Shown here: one piece after another, positions 1 to 7,228 of the stretch
Numbering within the stretch: position 1 is the first letter of the stretch
How the letters are laid out: every line of letters begins with the position of its first letter
Assembly: GCA_964542875.1 (NCBI GenBank)
Contig: CAZIWA010000003.1
Location: forward strand, 1-64,000
Source of the DNA: CAZGOM01 sp964542875
GTDB lineage: Bacteria > Planctomycetota > Phycisphaerae > Phycisphaerales > Phycisphaeraceae
Direction: 5' to 3'
DNA length: 64,000 nucleotides
Notes under the pieces: generated by a model
What the model was told of the DNA's origin: nothing
Seen by the model: the letters and a program-made list of their open reading frames with translations, nothing else
Databases searched by the model: none
Program-made: the position numbers and the translations under genes

Positions 1-63
1 TTAGCGGAAAATGAGGGCGCGTTGGAGGGGGATGTGCGGTTTAATGGACGGAGGGACCGTTAG
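1..63 (+). CDS. C-terminal tail of an unknown gene (cut by the window edge)
   Basis: The plus frame beginning at base 1 is open for 20 codons and ends at a TAG at 61-63. The tail reads LAENEGALEGDVRFNGRRDR and its third codon positions are GC-rich, as in real genes here. The REP-like repeat begins exactly at this stop codon, a usual position for such elements just behind a gene. The minus frame over the same bases is also open, so the strand is not certain. No family can be named from 20 residues. Confidence 0.35.
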   Translation, partial: LAENEGALEGDVRFNGRRDR

Positions 64-102
64 CCCGACGCGCGAGCGAGGGTATTCGGGCGGTGAGCCC
101 GA
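60..102 (+). repeat. REP-like palindromic element, copy 1
   Basis: Bases 60-90 match the reverse complement of 706-736 with one mismatch over 31 bases; the core is agcccgacgcgcgagcgagg. Bases 86-91 (tcgggc) and 97-102 (gcccga) form a small hairpin with loop ggtga. The element sits just 3' of the Y1-transposase gene and in opposite orientation to copy 2, the usual arrangement of REPs round a RAYT gene. Confidence 0.7.
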
Positions 103-176
103 CCTCTCCAAGATATCATGCAGGCTGCATATCGGCCGTAATGCACTTAAATCTTGGTTTGCCTGAACCCAACGAG

Positions 177-644
177 TCAAATTCTGGATTGATCCTGGCA
201 GTCACGGATGTAGGAAATGACGGTTTCAAGAGACTTGGGATCATCAACGAATTCGTCCCAGCCTCTTTCGGTCCACCAGTGTTCGCGACGGTGCGAAGGA
301 GCGGATTGTTCATTGAGCTTTCTCGTGCACCAGGCCTTGAATTGTTCACGGGGAATGTTGATATCCCGGCCAGGAGCAGTGACCACGGCATGGACATGAT
401 TGGTACGACAATTACATGCATGCAAAAGCCAGTTTCGGCGGGTGCAATGGTCAAGAATGGTTGATTCGACGAGTTGACGTTGAGAAGGATTCAGCGTGAC
501 TGTGTTTTCCGTCATGCGAAGGCGGGAATGAAGATGGACGAGAAGGTCTGGGTGCTGAAGGCGGCCATTTTTAAACCAACCACGTTTATCGCCGGGGAGC
601 CATGTGCCGTAGACAGTCCAGGTTGCGAAGAATGCAATGGCCAT
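177..644 (-). CDS. REP-associated tyrosine transposase (RAYT, Y1/HUH family)
   Basis: A 155-residue protein of the Y1 transposase (HUH nuclease) superfamily. The motif NHVHAVV carries the metal-binding HxH pair, and the tyrosine in the late helix ETVISYIRDCQ is the likely nucleophile that would attach covalently to a nicked single strand. The opening FFATWTVYGTWLPGD is typical of RAYT-like proteins. The frame is open upstream to 851, but that extension runs through REP copy 2, so I place the start at ATG 644, where family similarity begins. The flanking inverted repeats at 60-102 and 686-736 are the likely substrates. Known RAYTs process REP hairpins; activity here is inferred. Confidence 0.85.
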   Translation of the reverse strand: MAIAFFATWTVYGTWLPGDKRGWFKNGRLQHPDLLVHLHSRLRMTENTVTLNPSQRQLVESTILDHCTRRNWLLHACNCRTNHVHAVVTAPGRDINIPREQFKAWCTRKLNEQSAPSHRREHWWTERGWDEFVDDPKSLETVISYIRDCQDQSRI

Positions 645-685
645 CGGAGAGTGATCGTCAGGCTTGGGGGGTGTTTGTTGGGTGA

Positions 686-736
686 GCGAGGGTATTCGGG
701 CTGTTGCCCGAATACCCTCGCTTGCGCGTCGGGCTA
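686..736 (-). repeat. REP-like palindromic element, copy 2, with a perfect 16-bp stem
   Basis: Bases 686-701 and 706-721 are exact reverse complements (stem gcgagggtattcgggc) round a 4-base loop, followed by cttgcgcgtcgggctaa. Read on the minus strand, 706-736 repeats copy 1 at 60-90 with one mismatch. It lies immediately 5' of the RAYT gene. The hairpin is long enough to form in single-stranded DNA. Confidence 0.75.
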
Positions 737-768
737 ACGGTTGTTTGGCGGTTTGGATGGTGAGCGGT

Positions 769-1599
769 TTATTGTGGGTGTTGGGGTGCTTGCTGGGCAT
801 ACCAGGCGGCCCAGGCTTGTTTGATTTCCTGGCGGGTTTTGAAGTCTGCATGGATCAGAGGAATGACCCAATCGATTTTTGGGAGGCCACTGCGCTCTTT
901 AAGAGTTGTGCTGTCGGAGAGATAGTTGGCGGCGAAGGCACGTACGAGCCAGTCTTCATCAGCGAGGTGTTTTACGGCTATGCCCTGCAGGCGATATTTG
1001 AATTCCTGGGCGGCAGGGCCAGGGTCGGCGAGGGACTTCCTGGCGATGTAGAGCGATTTGTAAGTGATGTCGTGGAGAGCGGTTTCGCGGTCGGAGAGGC
1101 CAAGGTCGATGTCAGCGACATCGATGGTTTTCATCAGAATCAGGATTTGCATGGCTTTCCAGCGGATGCGAGCGTCTGGGCTCGTGAGACAATTCCGCCG
1201 GAGGACCTGGGCGACTTGATTGCGAAGCGAGGAAGTGGCTGTTTCCGAGTCATTAAACGCCCAGGAGTGATAGATCCATAGGCCGGTGAGGACGGCTTCG
1301 GGGTCTGAGCTTTTGAGGATGGGGAAAAAGGCGGCGGGATCATTTTTGATGCGCTTGTGCGCTTCGTTCATCGCGAATTTGTTGGTGAGATCGAAATACT
1401 GCACACCTTCGCGCCCTTCGGCGCCGCTGAAGCCGTTGTCAGTGACGATTCGGTTGGAGCCGGATTCCCAGTGTGACCATGCCTGTTGATCCCGGGTATG
1501 CATGGCCTGGATGAGTTGGTCGTTCGTTGCGTCTTTAATGGGGGTGGCACAGCCGGTGAGGAATGCGAGGGTGAGAAGGAAAAACAGAGCGCGTGGCAT
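769..1599 (-). CDS. Lipoprotein with HEAT-like helices (paralogue A)
   Basis: A 276-residue predicted lipoprotein: a hydrophobic signal LFFLLTLAFLTGC ends in a lipobox, so mature Cys is near residue 17. The rest is helical, with repeated segments such as AVLTGLWIYHSWAF, ARIRWKAMQILILM and HLADEDWLVRAFAANYL that look like HEAT/ARM-type helical pairs. It is a clear paralogue of the 2249-3085 product: both share the MPR...LTGCA start, the SSDPEAVLTGL / SKDPEVVLTGL segment and the HL-DDDW / HLADEDW segment. It is the last gene of a three-lipoprotein cassette, 27 bases after the middle gene. No catalytic motif is visible. Function unknown. Confidence 0.75.
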   Translation of the reverse strand: MPRALFFLLTLAFLTGCATPIKDATNDQLIQAMHTRDQQAWSHWESGSNRIVTDNGFSGAEGREGVQYFDLTNKFAMNEAHKRIKNDPAAFFPILKSSDPEAVLTGLWIYHSWAFNDSETATSSLRNQVAQVLRRNCLTSPDARIRWKAMQILILMKTIDVADIDLGLSDRETALHDITYKSLYIARKSLADPGPAAQEFKYRLQGIAVKHLADEDWLVRAFAANYLSDSTTLKERSGLPKIDWVIPLIHADFKTRQEIKQAWAAWYAQQAPQHPQ

Positions 1600-1626
1600 G
1601 GTGGAGTCCCCTGGTGAAATTGATCG

Positions 1627-2217
1627 TTACTTATTTGGGGCGAAGCTGGAGCGGCCGCGGATGCCCCAGTGGCCGTTGACTTTGTCCAGAATGTAGAAGC
1701 CAGTGGTGGTTTCGATGACGCTGCCATCTTTGCGCTGACGGTTAAAGGTGGTGGCGAGGTGGATTTTGTCCGGGCCGGCGTCGATGACGAGGAGGCGGGT
1801 CCATTCGCTGCGCCAGTAGTCGGCGGGGAAGGGGTGGTCGACGGCGTGTTTAACTTCTTTTTGGACGTCTGCCGCGGTGTTCAGGACGGTGAGCTTGTCG
1901 TTTGCCACACGGAATGTGGGATAGTGGAACATGTCCATGTAGTCGCTGAAACCGTCGGCATCGCCGCCACCCATGGCGCTGGCGGCAGAGGCGTGCCGGA
2001 TGAGGAGGGCGAGGATGGCCTTTTTGTCGTCCGGTGCGATGGGGGCGCAGCTTGGGAGGGATTCCAGCTTGACTGGGGTGGTCTGCGCACGGGGAGGGTG
2101 AGCCGGGGCGCTGTATGCGGGGTTGATCGGCGGGTCGTTGGTTTTAGAGGTGGAACAACCGGAGAGGGTGATAAGCAGGAGTGCGGCGCAGGCGACAATG
2201 GTTTGGTTGGTGGTCAT
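1627..2217 (-). CDS. Lipoprotein with an NTF2/SnoaL-like domain
   Basis: A 196-residue predicted lipoprotein with signal IVACAALLLITLSGC and mature Cys near residue 21. Residues about 60-190 look like an NTF2/SnoaL-type alpha+beta barrel: an N-terminal helix, then DYMDMFHYPTFRVANDKLTVL, then strands ending in VNGHWGIRGRSSF. The FHYPTFRV...TVL segment resembles unassigned SnoaL-like proteins, which often serve as binding or assembly modules. It lies between two paralogous lipoprotein genes with gaps of 27 and 31 bases, so one transcript is likely. The domain call is from pattern only. Confidence 0.7.
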   Translation of the reverse strand: MTTNQTIVACAALLLITLSGCSTSKTNDPPINPAYSAPAHPPRAQTTPVKLESLPSCAPIAPDDKKAILALLIRHASAASAMGGGDADGFSDYMDMFHYPTFRVANDKLTVLNTAADVQKEVKHAVDHPFPADYWRSEWTRLLVIDAGPDKIHLATTFNRQRKDGSVIETTTGFYILDKVNGHWGIRGRSSFAPNK

Positions 2218-2248
2218 AGGTGGTGAATATAAGGAATTGCGACGTGAC

Positions 2249-3085
2249 TTACTTTTGGGTTTGGAGCCACTTGTCCCAAGCGGCCTGCGTTTTTTTCAAG
2301 CGCTCGTCGTCGTATGTTTTGTAGACCCATGAAGCTGAGGTGGGAAGGATGTCCGGCAAACTGGCGCGTTCTTCCGGTGTGGTGGTGTTCCAGAGTATGG
2401 TGGCGGCCACTTTGCGGGAAACCCAGTCGTCGTCGGTCAAATGCTGGATGCCGATGGCCTGGTATTGGCGCAGGTCTTGATAATTGACGTTCTTTTGCAC
2501 CAGAGACCAGTCACGCGCCGTGCGGGCCAAGGCGTTGGCAGCAGCTTCGTGCATGGCGTTTTCACGGTCTTTAAGTGCCAGATCCACATCCTGGGGCGCT
2601 ACCAGATGCAGGATCACAATGATGCGCAATGCCGTCCAGCGTATGCGGGTGTCGGGGTGCTGAGCGCAGGCAGCGCGGACAGCGGTGGCGACGCGATCAC
2701 GAGCACCGGGGACTTCCCTTGAATTGGTGGTGTCTGCCCAGCGGGCATAGATAAAGAGGCCGGTGAGCACCACTTCGGGGTCTTTGCTGGAGAGCAGCGG
2801 CAGGAAGGCGTCAGGGGTGGAGAAGACGCGCTGGTTGATCTGGCTGAGGACTTTGTTGCCCGGGTCGGTGTCGAGCATGGTGGAGTGATGGCGGGACGAA
2901 GGCCAGGTGTTGCGGTCATGTGAGGGGGTTCGCTGGCTGCCGCCATACCAGATGGAATGGGCTTGGTTCTCTCGCAGGTTGACGGCCTGCATGAGTTCTT
3001 CATCGGTGGCGTCGGCGGGTGTTGATGCGCAGCCAGTGAGGAGTGCAAAAGTGAGGGTTAGGAAGAGGAGAAGTATGCGTGGCAT
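2249..3085 (-). CDS. Lipoprotein with HEAT-like helices (paralogue A')
   Basis: A 278-residue predicted lipoprotein. The frame is open to 3379, but the signal MPRILLLFLTLTFALLTGCA starts at ATG 3085, so the 98 residues before it are not taken as coding. Mature Cys is near residue 19. Helical repeats follow, with segments FLPLLSSKDPEVVLTGLFIYARWA, IRWTALRIIVIL and HLTDDDWVSRKVAATIL aligning with the 769-1599 product. It is the first gene of the three-lipoprotein unit. The two paralogues round an unrelated lipoprotein suggest tandem duplication. Function unknown. Confidence 0.75.
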   Translation of the reverse strand: MPRILLLFLTLTFALLTGCASTPADATDEELMQAVNLRENQAHSIWYGGSQRTPSHDRNTWPSSRHHSTMLDTDPGNKVLSQINQRVFSTPDAFLPLLSSKDPEVVLTGLFIYARWADTTNSREVPGARDRVATAVRAACAQHPDTRIRWTALRIIVILHLVAPQDVDLALKDRENAMHEAAANALARTARDWSLVQKNVNYQDLRQYQAIGIQHLTDDDWVSRKVAATILWNTTTPEERASLPDILPTSASWVYKTYDDERLKKTQAAWDKWLQTQK

Positions 3086-3185
3086 GGAGGTGTCCCGGGA
3101 GTGTGTCAAAATAATAGCATAGGGGGAGCCGGGGGAAGGATGCACGGGGAATGGTGGTTTTGAGGCACGGATCAGACACATGACA

Positions 3186-3216
3186 GGCACATGACGGCTT
3201 CGGGCCGTCATGTGCC
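3186..3216. other. Strong 13-bp hairpin
   Basis: Bases 3186-3198 (ggcacatgacggc) pair perfectly with 3204-3216 round loop ttcgg. It lies between the fabF terminator and the lipoprotein cassette and has no T-run on either side. It could be a second terminator, an RNA-stability element or an operator for the cassette promoter. Confidence 0.5.
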
Positions 3217-3227
3217 ACCCGGAAAAG

Positions 3228-3256
3228 AAAAACCCGGCTTTGAGGGCCGGGTTTTT
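3228..3256 (-). terminator. Intrinsic terminator after fabF
   Basis: An 11-bp stem, aaaaacccggc with gccgggttttt, round a 7-base loop. On the minus strand it is followed by a broken T-run (tttttctttt). It lies 22 bases past the fabF stop and closes the fatty-acid operon. Confidence 0.85.
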
Positions 3257-3278
3257 GTGGATGGAGCTATTTGATTGA

Positions 3279-4520
3279 TCAGACTGCGCCAAAGACGAGG
3301 GAGACGTTGTGGCCGCCGAAGCCGAAGCTGTTGGACATGCCGTACTTGACCTTTTTCTCGCGTGCGACGTTGGGGACATAGTCCAGGTCGCAATCGGGAT
3401 CGGGGTTTTCGTAGTTGATGGTGGGGGGGATGGCGCCGGTGTGGATGGCCATGGCGGTGATGATGGCTTCGATGCCGCCTGAGGCGCCCAGGAGGTGGCC
3501 GGTCATGCTTTTGGTGGAGCTGACGGGGACCTTGTAGGCCTGTTCCTTGAACAGGTTTTTGACGGCGCGGGTTTCGGCCATGTCACCCAGGGGGGTGCTG
3601 GTGCCGTGGGCGTTGATGTAGTCGATGTCGGTGGTGTTGATACCGGCGTCTTTGAGGGCCTTTTCCATGGCGTAGGCAGCGAAGCGGCCTTGCTCATCGG
3701 GGGCGGTGATGTGCGAGCCATCGCAGGACTGGCCGTAGCCGACGAGTTCTGCGTAGATGCGTGCGCCGCGGGCCTTGGCGTGTTCGTATTCTTCGAGTAC
3801 GAGGGTGCCGGCGCCTTCGGAGAGGATGAAGCCGTCGCGGGCTTTATCAAAGGGGCGGGAGGCGCGCTGGGGTTCATCATTGCGTTCGGAGAGGGCGCGG
3901 AGAGCGATGAAGCAGGCCATGCCCAGGCCGGTGCAGGCGGCTTCGGAGCCGCCGGAGATGATGATGTCGGCTTCGCCGTAGCGGATGGCTTTGGCGGCTT
4001 CGCCGATGGCGTGGCCTGCGGATGCGCAGGCGGTGGCGACGGCAAAGTTGGGCCCGTGGAGGTGGTAGTGGATGGAGATGTTGCCCGAGGAGGCGTTACA
4101 CATGAGCTTGGGAACCATGAAGGGGCTGACCCGATCCGGTCCTTTTTCAAGCATTTTGGCGTGGCCTTCGGTGAACTCTTCAATGCCGCCGATGCCGGTG
4201 CCGATGATGGCACCGCAGCGCCAGGGGTCTTCCTTGGAGAAGTCGATACCGGCGTCATTGACGGCGTCGATGGCGCTGTTGAGTGCGAACTGAGCGAAGC
4301 GGTCGATTTTGCGCGCGGTGCGTGCGTCGATGTTGGGCCCACCGGCCCAATCGGCGACTTCACCGGCGAACTTGGTCTTGTGCCGGGTGGTGTCGAAGCG
4401 TTTGATCAGGTTAATGCCCGACTTTCCGGCCAAAAGGTCTTTGTAGACCCCGGGGACAGAAAGGCCGAGGCTGGTGACCCAACCCATACCGGTGATGACA
4501 ACGCGACGTCTGCTGCTCAT
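3279..4520 (-). CDS. fabF: 3-oxoacyl-[acyl-carrier-protein] synthase II (KAS II)
   Basis: A 413-residue thiolase-fold condensing enzyme that elongates acyl-ACP with malonyl-ACP in the cytosol. The catalytic triad is in place: Cys165 in TACASAGHA, His305 in NAHGTSTPLGD and His342 in KSMTGHLLGASG. The glycine-rich C-terminal loop SNSFGFGGHN is present. Length is normal for FabF and the start MSSRRRVVITGMG is the family start. It is the distal gene of the fab cluster, 147 bases after acpP, with a terminator directly behind it. The product family is not in doubt; KAS II rather than KAS I is judged from overall pattern and the acpP linkage. Confidence 0.97.
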   Translation of the reverse strand: MSSRRRVVITGMGWVTSLGLSVPGVYKDLLAGKSGINLIKRFDTTRHKTKFAGEVADWAGGPNIDARTARKIDRFAQFALNSAIDAVNDAGIDFSKEDPWRCGAIIGTGIGGIEEFTEGHAKMLEKGPDRVSPFMVPKLMCNASSGNISIHYHLHGPNFAVATACASAGHAIGEAAKAIRYGEADIIISGGSEAACTGLGMACFIALRALSERNDEPQRASRPFDKARDGFILSEGAGTLVLEEYEHAKARGARIYAELVGYGQSCDGSHITAPDEQGRFAAYAMEKALKDAGINTTDIDYINAHGTSTPLGDMAETRAVKNLFKEQAYKVPVSSTKSMTGHLLGASGGIEAIITAMAIHTGAIPPTINYENPDPDCDLDYVPNVAREKKVKYGMSNSFGFGGHNVSLVFGAV

Positions 4521-4667
4521 AGTGCGCTAGCTCTCTGGCATAAAGCAAACCCCCCGGTCGGTTTGTCGCCGGGGCGGCTGTGCTTAGTGTTCCTGGCACC
4601 CTGGATTATAGGCGCGTACGCCGATGAATCCGGGGGTAAGCATTAGAAGGGGTAAACCTTCCCGTGC

Positions 4668-4922
4668 TTACTTCTTGTCCATGTGGGTCTTGATGTATTC
4701 GATGGCTTGGCCGACGGTCTGGATCTTTTCGGCTTGCTCATCGGGGATGGTGGTTTCGAATTCGTCTTCGAACTCCATGACGAGCTCGACGGTGTCGAGG
4801 CTGTCAGCGTTGAGGTCGTTGACGAAGTGGGTGTCGCGAGTGATCTCGCTTTTGTCGACGCCCAGTTGCTCGGCAACAATGGCGATCACCTTTTCTTCGA
4901 TTTCCTTCTCGAGGTCAGACAT
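4668..4922 (-). CDS. acpP: Acyl carrier protein
   Basis: An 84-residue acidic protein with the phosphopantetheine site NADSLDTVELVM; Ser41 takes the prosthetic group from CoA. It carries growing acyl chains between the Fab enzymes encoded on both sides. The start at 4922 has a good Shine-Dalgarno (GGAGAC, about 6 bases upstream), stronger than most here and in keeping with the high copy number ACP needs. Length is within the usual 75-85 range. Confidence 0.97.
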   Translation of the reverse strand: MSDLEKEIEEKVIAIVAEQLGVDKSEITRDTHFVNDLNADSLDTVELVMEFEDEFETTIPDEQAEKIQTVGQAIEYIKTHMDKK

Positions 4923-5060
4923 CGGTCGTCTCCTTGGTGCCGGTTAGCAGCCGGTTGTTTGGCTTTGTCCGGGCGATTTGAGGCTAGAGAATATAGCGTC
5001 GGATGGGGCTTGTGCCAAGCGCTTGACGCTCAAAAAGCGGGCACAACAGTTGTTTTGGAT

Positions 5061-5804
5061 TTAGTACATGGTCATGCCGCCGTCGACGGCGATCACCTGG
5101 CCGGTGGTGTAGCCGGCTTCATCGGAGGTGAAATAAGCGACGGCAGCGGCGATTTCCTCGGGTTTTCCGAAGCGTTTGACGGGTGTGTGCTCGACGGCGA
5201 GGTCCTTGACCTGCTGGGGAAGGACGGTGGTCATGTCGGTTTCGATGAAGCCGGGAGCAACGATATTGGCGGTGATATTTTTCGCGGCCATTTCCTTGGC
5301 GATGGTCTTGGTAAGACCCACGAGGCCTGCCTTGGCGGTGGCGTAGTTGGCCTGGCCGGCATTGCCGACGAGCCCGGAGACGGAGCCGATGTTGACGATG
5401 CGGCCGAACTTGCCGCGCATCATGGGGCGCAGAGCCTGACGGCAGGCGATGAAGACGCTGCGGAGGTTGACGTTGAGAACCTGGTCGAACTGTTCGTCGG
5501 TCATGCGCAGGACGAGGGTGTCCGCGGTGATGCCGGCGTTGTTGACGAGGATGTCAAGGCGCTTGTGGGCATCGACGACGCGTTCGATGAGAGCTTCAAC
5601 GGCTTTGCCGTCGGCGAAGTCGCAGGTTTCGACGGAGGCTTTGCCGCCTGTGGCTTCGATTTTTTCTTTTACGGCCTGGAGTTTGTCTGCGTTGCGGGCG
5701 ACGAGCACGACGTGCCGGCCCTGCTTGGCGAGGGCGATGGCGATGTGTTCGCCGATGCCGCGTGACGCGCCTGTGACAACTGCAACCCTGGTTTCTTGAC
5801 TCAT
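5061..5804 (-). CDS. fabG: 3-oxoacyl-[acyl-carrier-protein] reductase
   Basis: A 247-residue short-chain dehydrogenase that reduces 3-oxoacyl-ACP with NADPH. The Rossmann motif TGASRGIG (residues 11-18), NNAG (88-91), the catalytic serine in IGSVSG (about 141) and Tyr154/Lys158 in YATAKAG are all present. The C-terminal segment IAVDGGMTMY is typical of FabG. A GGAA Shine-Dalgarno precedes ATG 5804. It stands between acpP and the small unknown gene in the fab operon, which separates it from the many non-lipid SDR enzymes. Confidence 0.96.
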   Translation of the reverse strand: MSQETRVAVVTGASRGIGEHIAIALAKQGRHVVLVARNADKLQAVKEKIEATGGKASVETCDFADGKAVEALIERVVDAHKRLDILVNNAGITADTLVLRMTDEQFDQVLNVNLRSVFIACRQALRPMMRGKFGRIVNIGSVSGLVGNAGQANYATAKAGLVGLTKTIAKEMAAKNITANIVAPGFIETDMTTVLPQQVKDLAVEHTPVKRFGKPEEIAAAVAYFTSDEAGYTTGQVIAVDGGMTMY

Positions 5805-5854
5805 GATTCTTCCTTAGCTTTTCCGTTCCTTGGTGGAAGGGAAGGGTTGATCAA

Positions 5855-6187
5855 TCAATGGGCGGAACGCTGGTCGATTTGACGCCTTGCTTCGACGAGG
5901 AATTCGATGCCGAATTCCTTGATGCCTTCTTCGACGAGCTTACGCCAATCTTCTTCGGATTCGGCGTCGGGGCGGATGCCGCCTCGGCTGGGAGGGGCCA
6001 GGCGGGTCATCAGGGAGAGGGCTTCAAGGTCGTTGTTGAAAAGTCCCAGTTGCTGCATCCGGGTGACGGTGCCTGCTGCTTCGACCAGGAGGACGAGCCG
6101 GAGGACGGCGCGTTCGCGCCGGACGCGCTCGTCTTCATCGAGTGTCCGGAGTGCCTGGTTGGCTTGTTTTTTGATCTTGTTGCTCAT
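5855..6187 (-). CDS. Small conserved-looking protein inside the fatty-acid operon
   Basis: A 110-residue, mostly helical, charged protein with no signal or membrane segment. The N-terminus is basic (MSNKIKKQANQALRTLDEDE), the middle is a hydrophobic helix (AVLRLVLLVEAAGTVTRM), and the C-terminus is acidic then basic (EEDWRKLVEEGIKEF...EARRQIDQR). It is co-directional between fabD and fabG with gaps of about 50 bases, so it is very likely translated from the fab transcript. I do not recognise the family. Operon position allows a structural or regulatory role in lipid synthesis, but nothing in the residues shows it. Confidence 0.7.
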   Translation of the reverse strand: MSNKIKKQANQALRTLDEDERVRRERAVLRLVLLVEAAGTVTRMQQLGLFNNDLEALSLMTRLAPPSRGGIRPDAESEEDWRKLVEEGIKEFGIEFLVEARRQIDQRSAH

Positions 6188-6235
6188 TGTTTGGCCTGGC
6201 CCTTGTCCCGATCCGGAGGGGGATCGGTGAGGAAG

Positions 6236-7174
6236 TTATTCGGGTTCCGCGAAGTTTTCGACTTTCACACCCTTGTCGATACGGCGCATCATGCCCGAAA
6301 GCGACTTGTTTGGCGAGAGCTCAACAATGCGAGCGCCAGGTTTTTTGGCGATGACCCAGCGGACGCACTCTTCCCAACGGACCGGGCTGGTGAGCTGCTG
6401 GATGAGTTTTTCCTTGATGCTGCCGGGGTTGGCTTCATCGTGGGCGAGGCCGGTGACATTGGAGAGAACGGGGCACGCGGGCCGGTTCCACTGGACTTGA
6501 TCCAGGGCCTTGGCCAGGCGCTCGGCAGCGGGTTTCATGATCGGGGAGTGGAAGGCCCCGGCAACCTTGAGCGCGGTGGCCTTGACGCCCAGGCCGCTGG
6601 CGACGGCGAGCGACTTTTCACAGGCCGCTTTGCTGCCGGAAATGACGATCTGACCGGGGCAGTTGAAGTTGGCGCAGACGAGGACTTCGCCTGATAAACC
6701 TTCAAGGGTTTTGGAGCAGACTTCGTTGGCCTGGGCTTCGTCGGCGCCGATGAGGGCGACCATGCCGGAGGCGACGGAGGTGGCGGCTTCCTGCATGGCT
6801 TGGCCACGGAGGGAGACGAGCTTGAGCCCGGTGGCGAAGTCAAAGGCGCCGGCAAGGTGGAGTGCGGTGAACTCACCGAGGGAGAGGCCCGCGGTGGCGC
6901 TGGGGGCGCCAAGCTTGCCGGCAGCATTGAGCGCGCGGTAACAGGCGATGGAGGTGGTGTAGATGGCGATCTGGGCGATGTCCGTCCGGGCGATGTTTTC
7001 TTCCGGGCCTTCGGCGCAGATCTTGAGAAGATCAAACCCCAGAACTTTGCCGGCTTCCTCAAACGTGGCCTGAGCCACGGGGTGCTTGGCGGCCCAGGCG
7101 GTGCCCATGCCCACATGCTGCGCGCCCTGACCGGGACACAGAAGGACAAGCTCATTGGCTGCTGGTTGATTCAT
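6236..7174 (-). CDS. fabD: Malonyl-CoA:ACP transacylase
   Basis: A 312-residue acyltransferase that loads malonate from CoA onto ACP. LLCPGQGAQ (11-19), the nucleophile Ser98 in GLSLGE and His209 in GAFHSP are all seen. The nucleophile elbow reads GLSLGE rather than the common GHSLGE, so the residue before the catalytic serine is Leu instead of His. Other key residues are intact and the enzyme is expected to be active. It lies between fabH and the 110-residue gene. Confidence 0.96.
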   Translation of the reverse strand: MNQPAANELVLLCPGQGAQHVGMGTAWAAKHPVAQATFEEAGKVLGFDLLKICAEGPEENIARTDIAQIAIYTTSIACYRALNAAGKLGAPSATAGLSLGEFTALHLAGAFDFATGLKLVSLRGQAMQEAATSVASGMVALIGADEAQANEVCSKTLEGLSGEVLVCANFNCPGQIVISGSKAACEKSLAVASGLGVKATALKVAGAFHSPIMKPAAERLAKALDQVQWNRPACPVLSNVTGLAHDEANPGSIKEKLIQQLTSPVRWEECVRWVIAKKPGARIVELSPNKSLSGMMRRIDKGVKVENFAEPE

Positions 7175-7228
7175 GGGGGCGGGTTTCGGGTATCGGGGTT
7201 GGAGTTACGGGTGGGAAAGAAGAGGGAT

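Noticed and set aside
93..464. 123-residue plus ORF over the RAYT gene
   Set aside because: It overlaps the HUH and tyrosine motifs on the other strand and has no support of its own.
4530..4600. GC-rich stem between acpP and fabF as a terminator or attenuator
   Set aside because: The stem is only about 6 bp with a long loop and a poor T-run, too weak to call.
3495..4646. 383-residue ORF opposite fabF
   Set aside because: fabF has all catalytic residues on the minus strand; the plus frame is a low-complexity Gly/Ala/Val shadow.
4683..5765. 360-residue ORF opposite acpP and fabG
   Set aside because: It spans two real minus-strand genes with clear motifs and itself has none.
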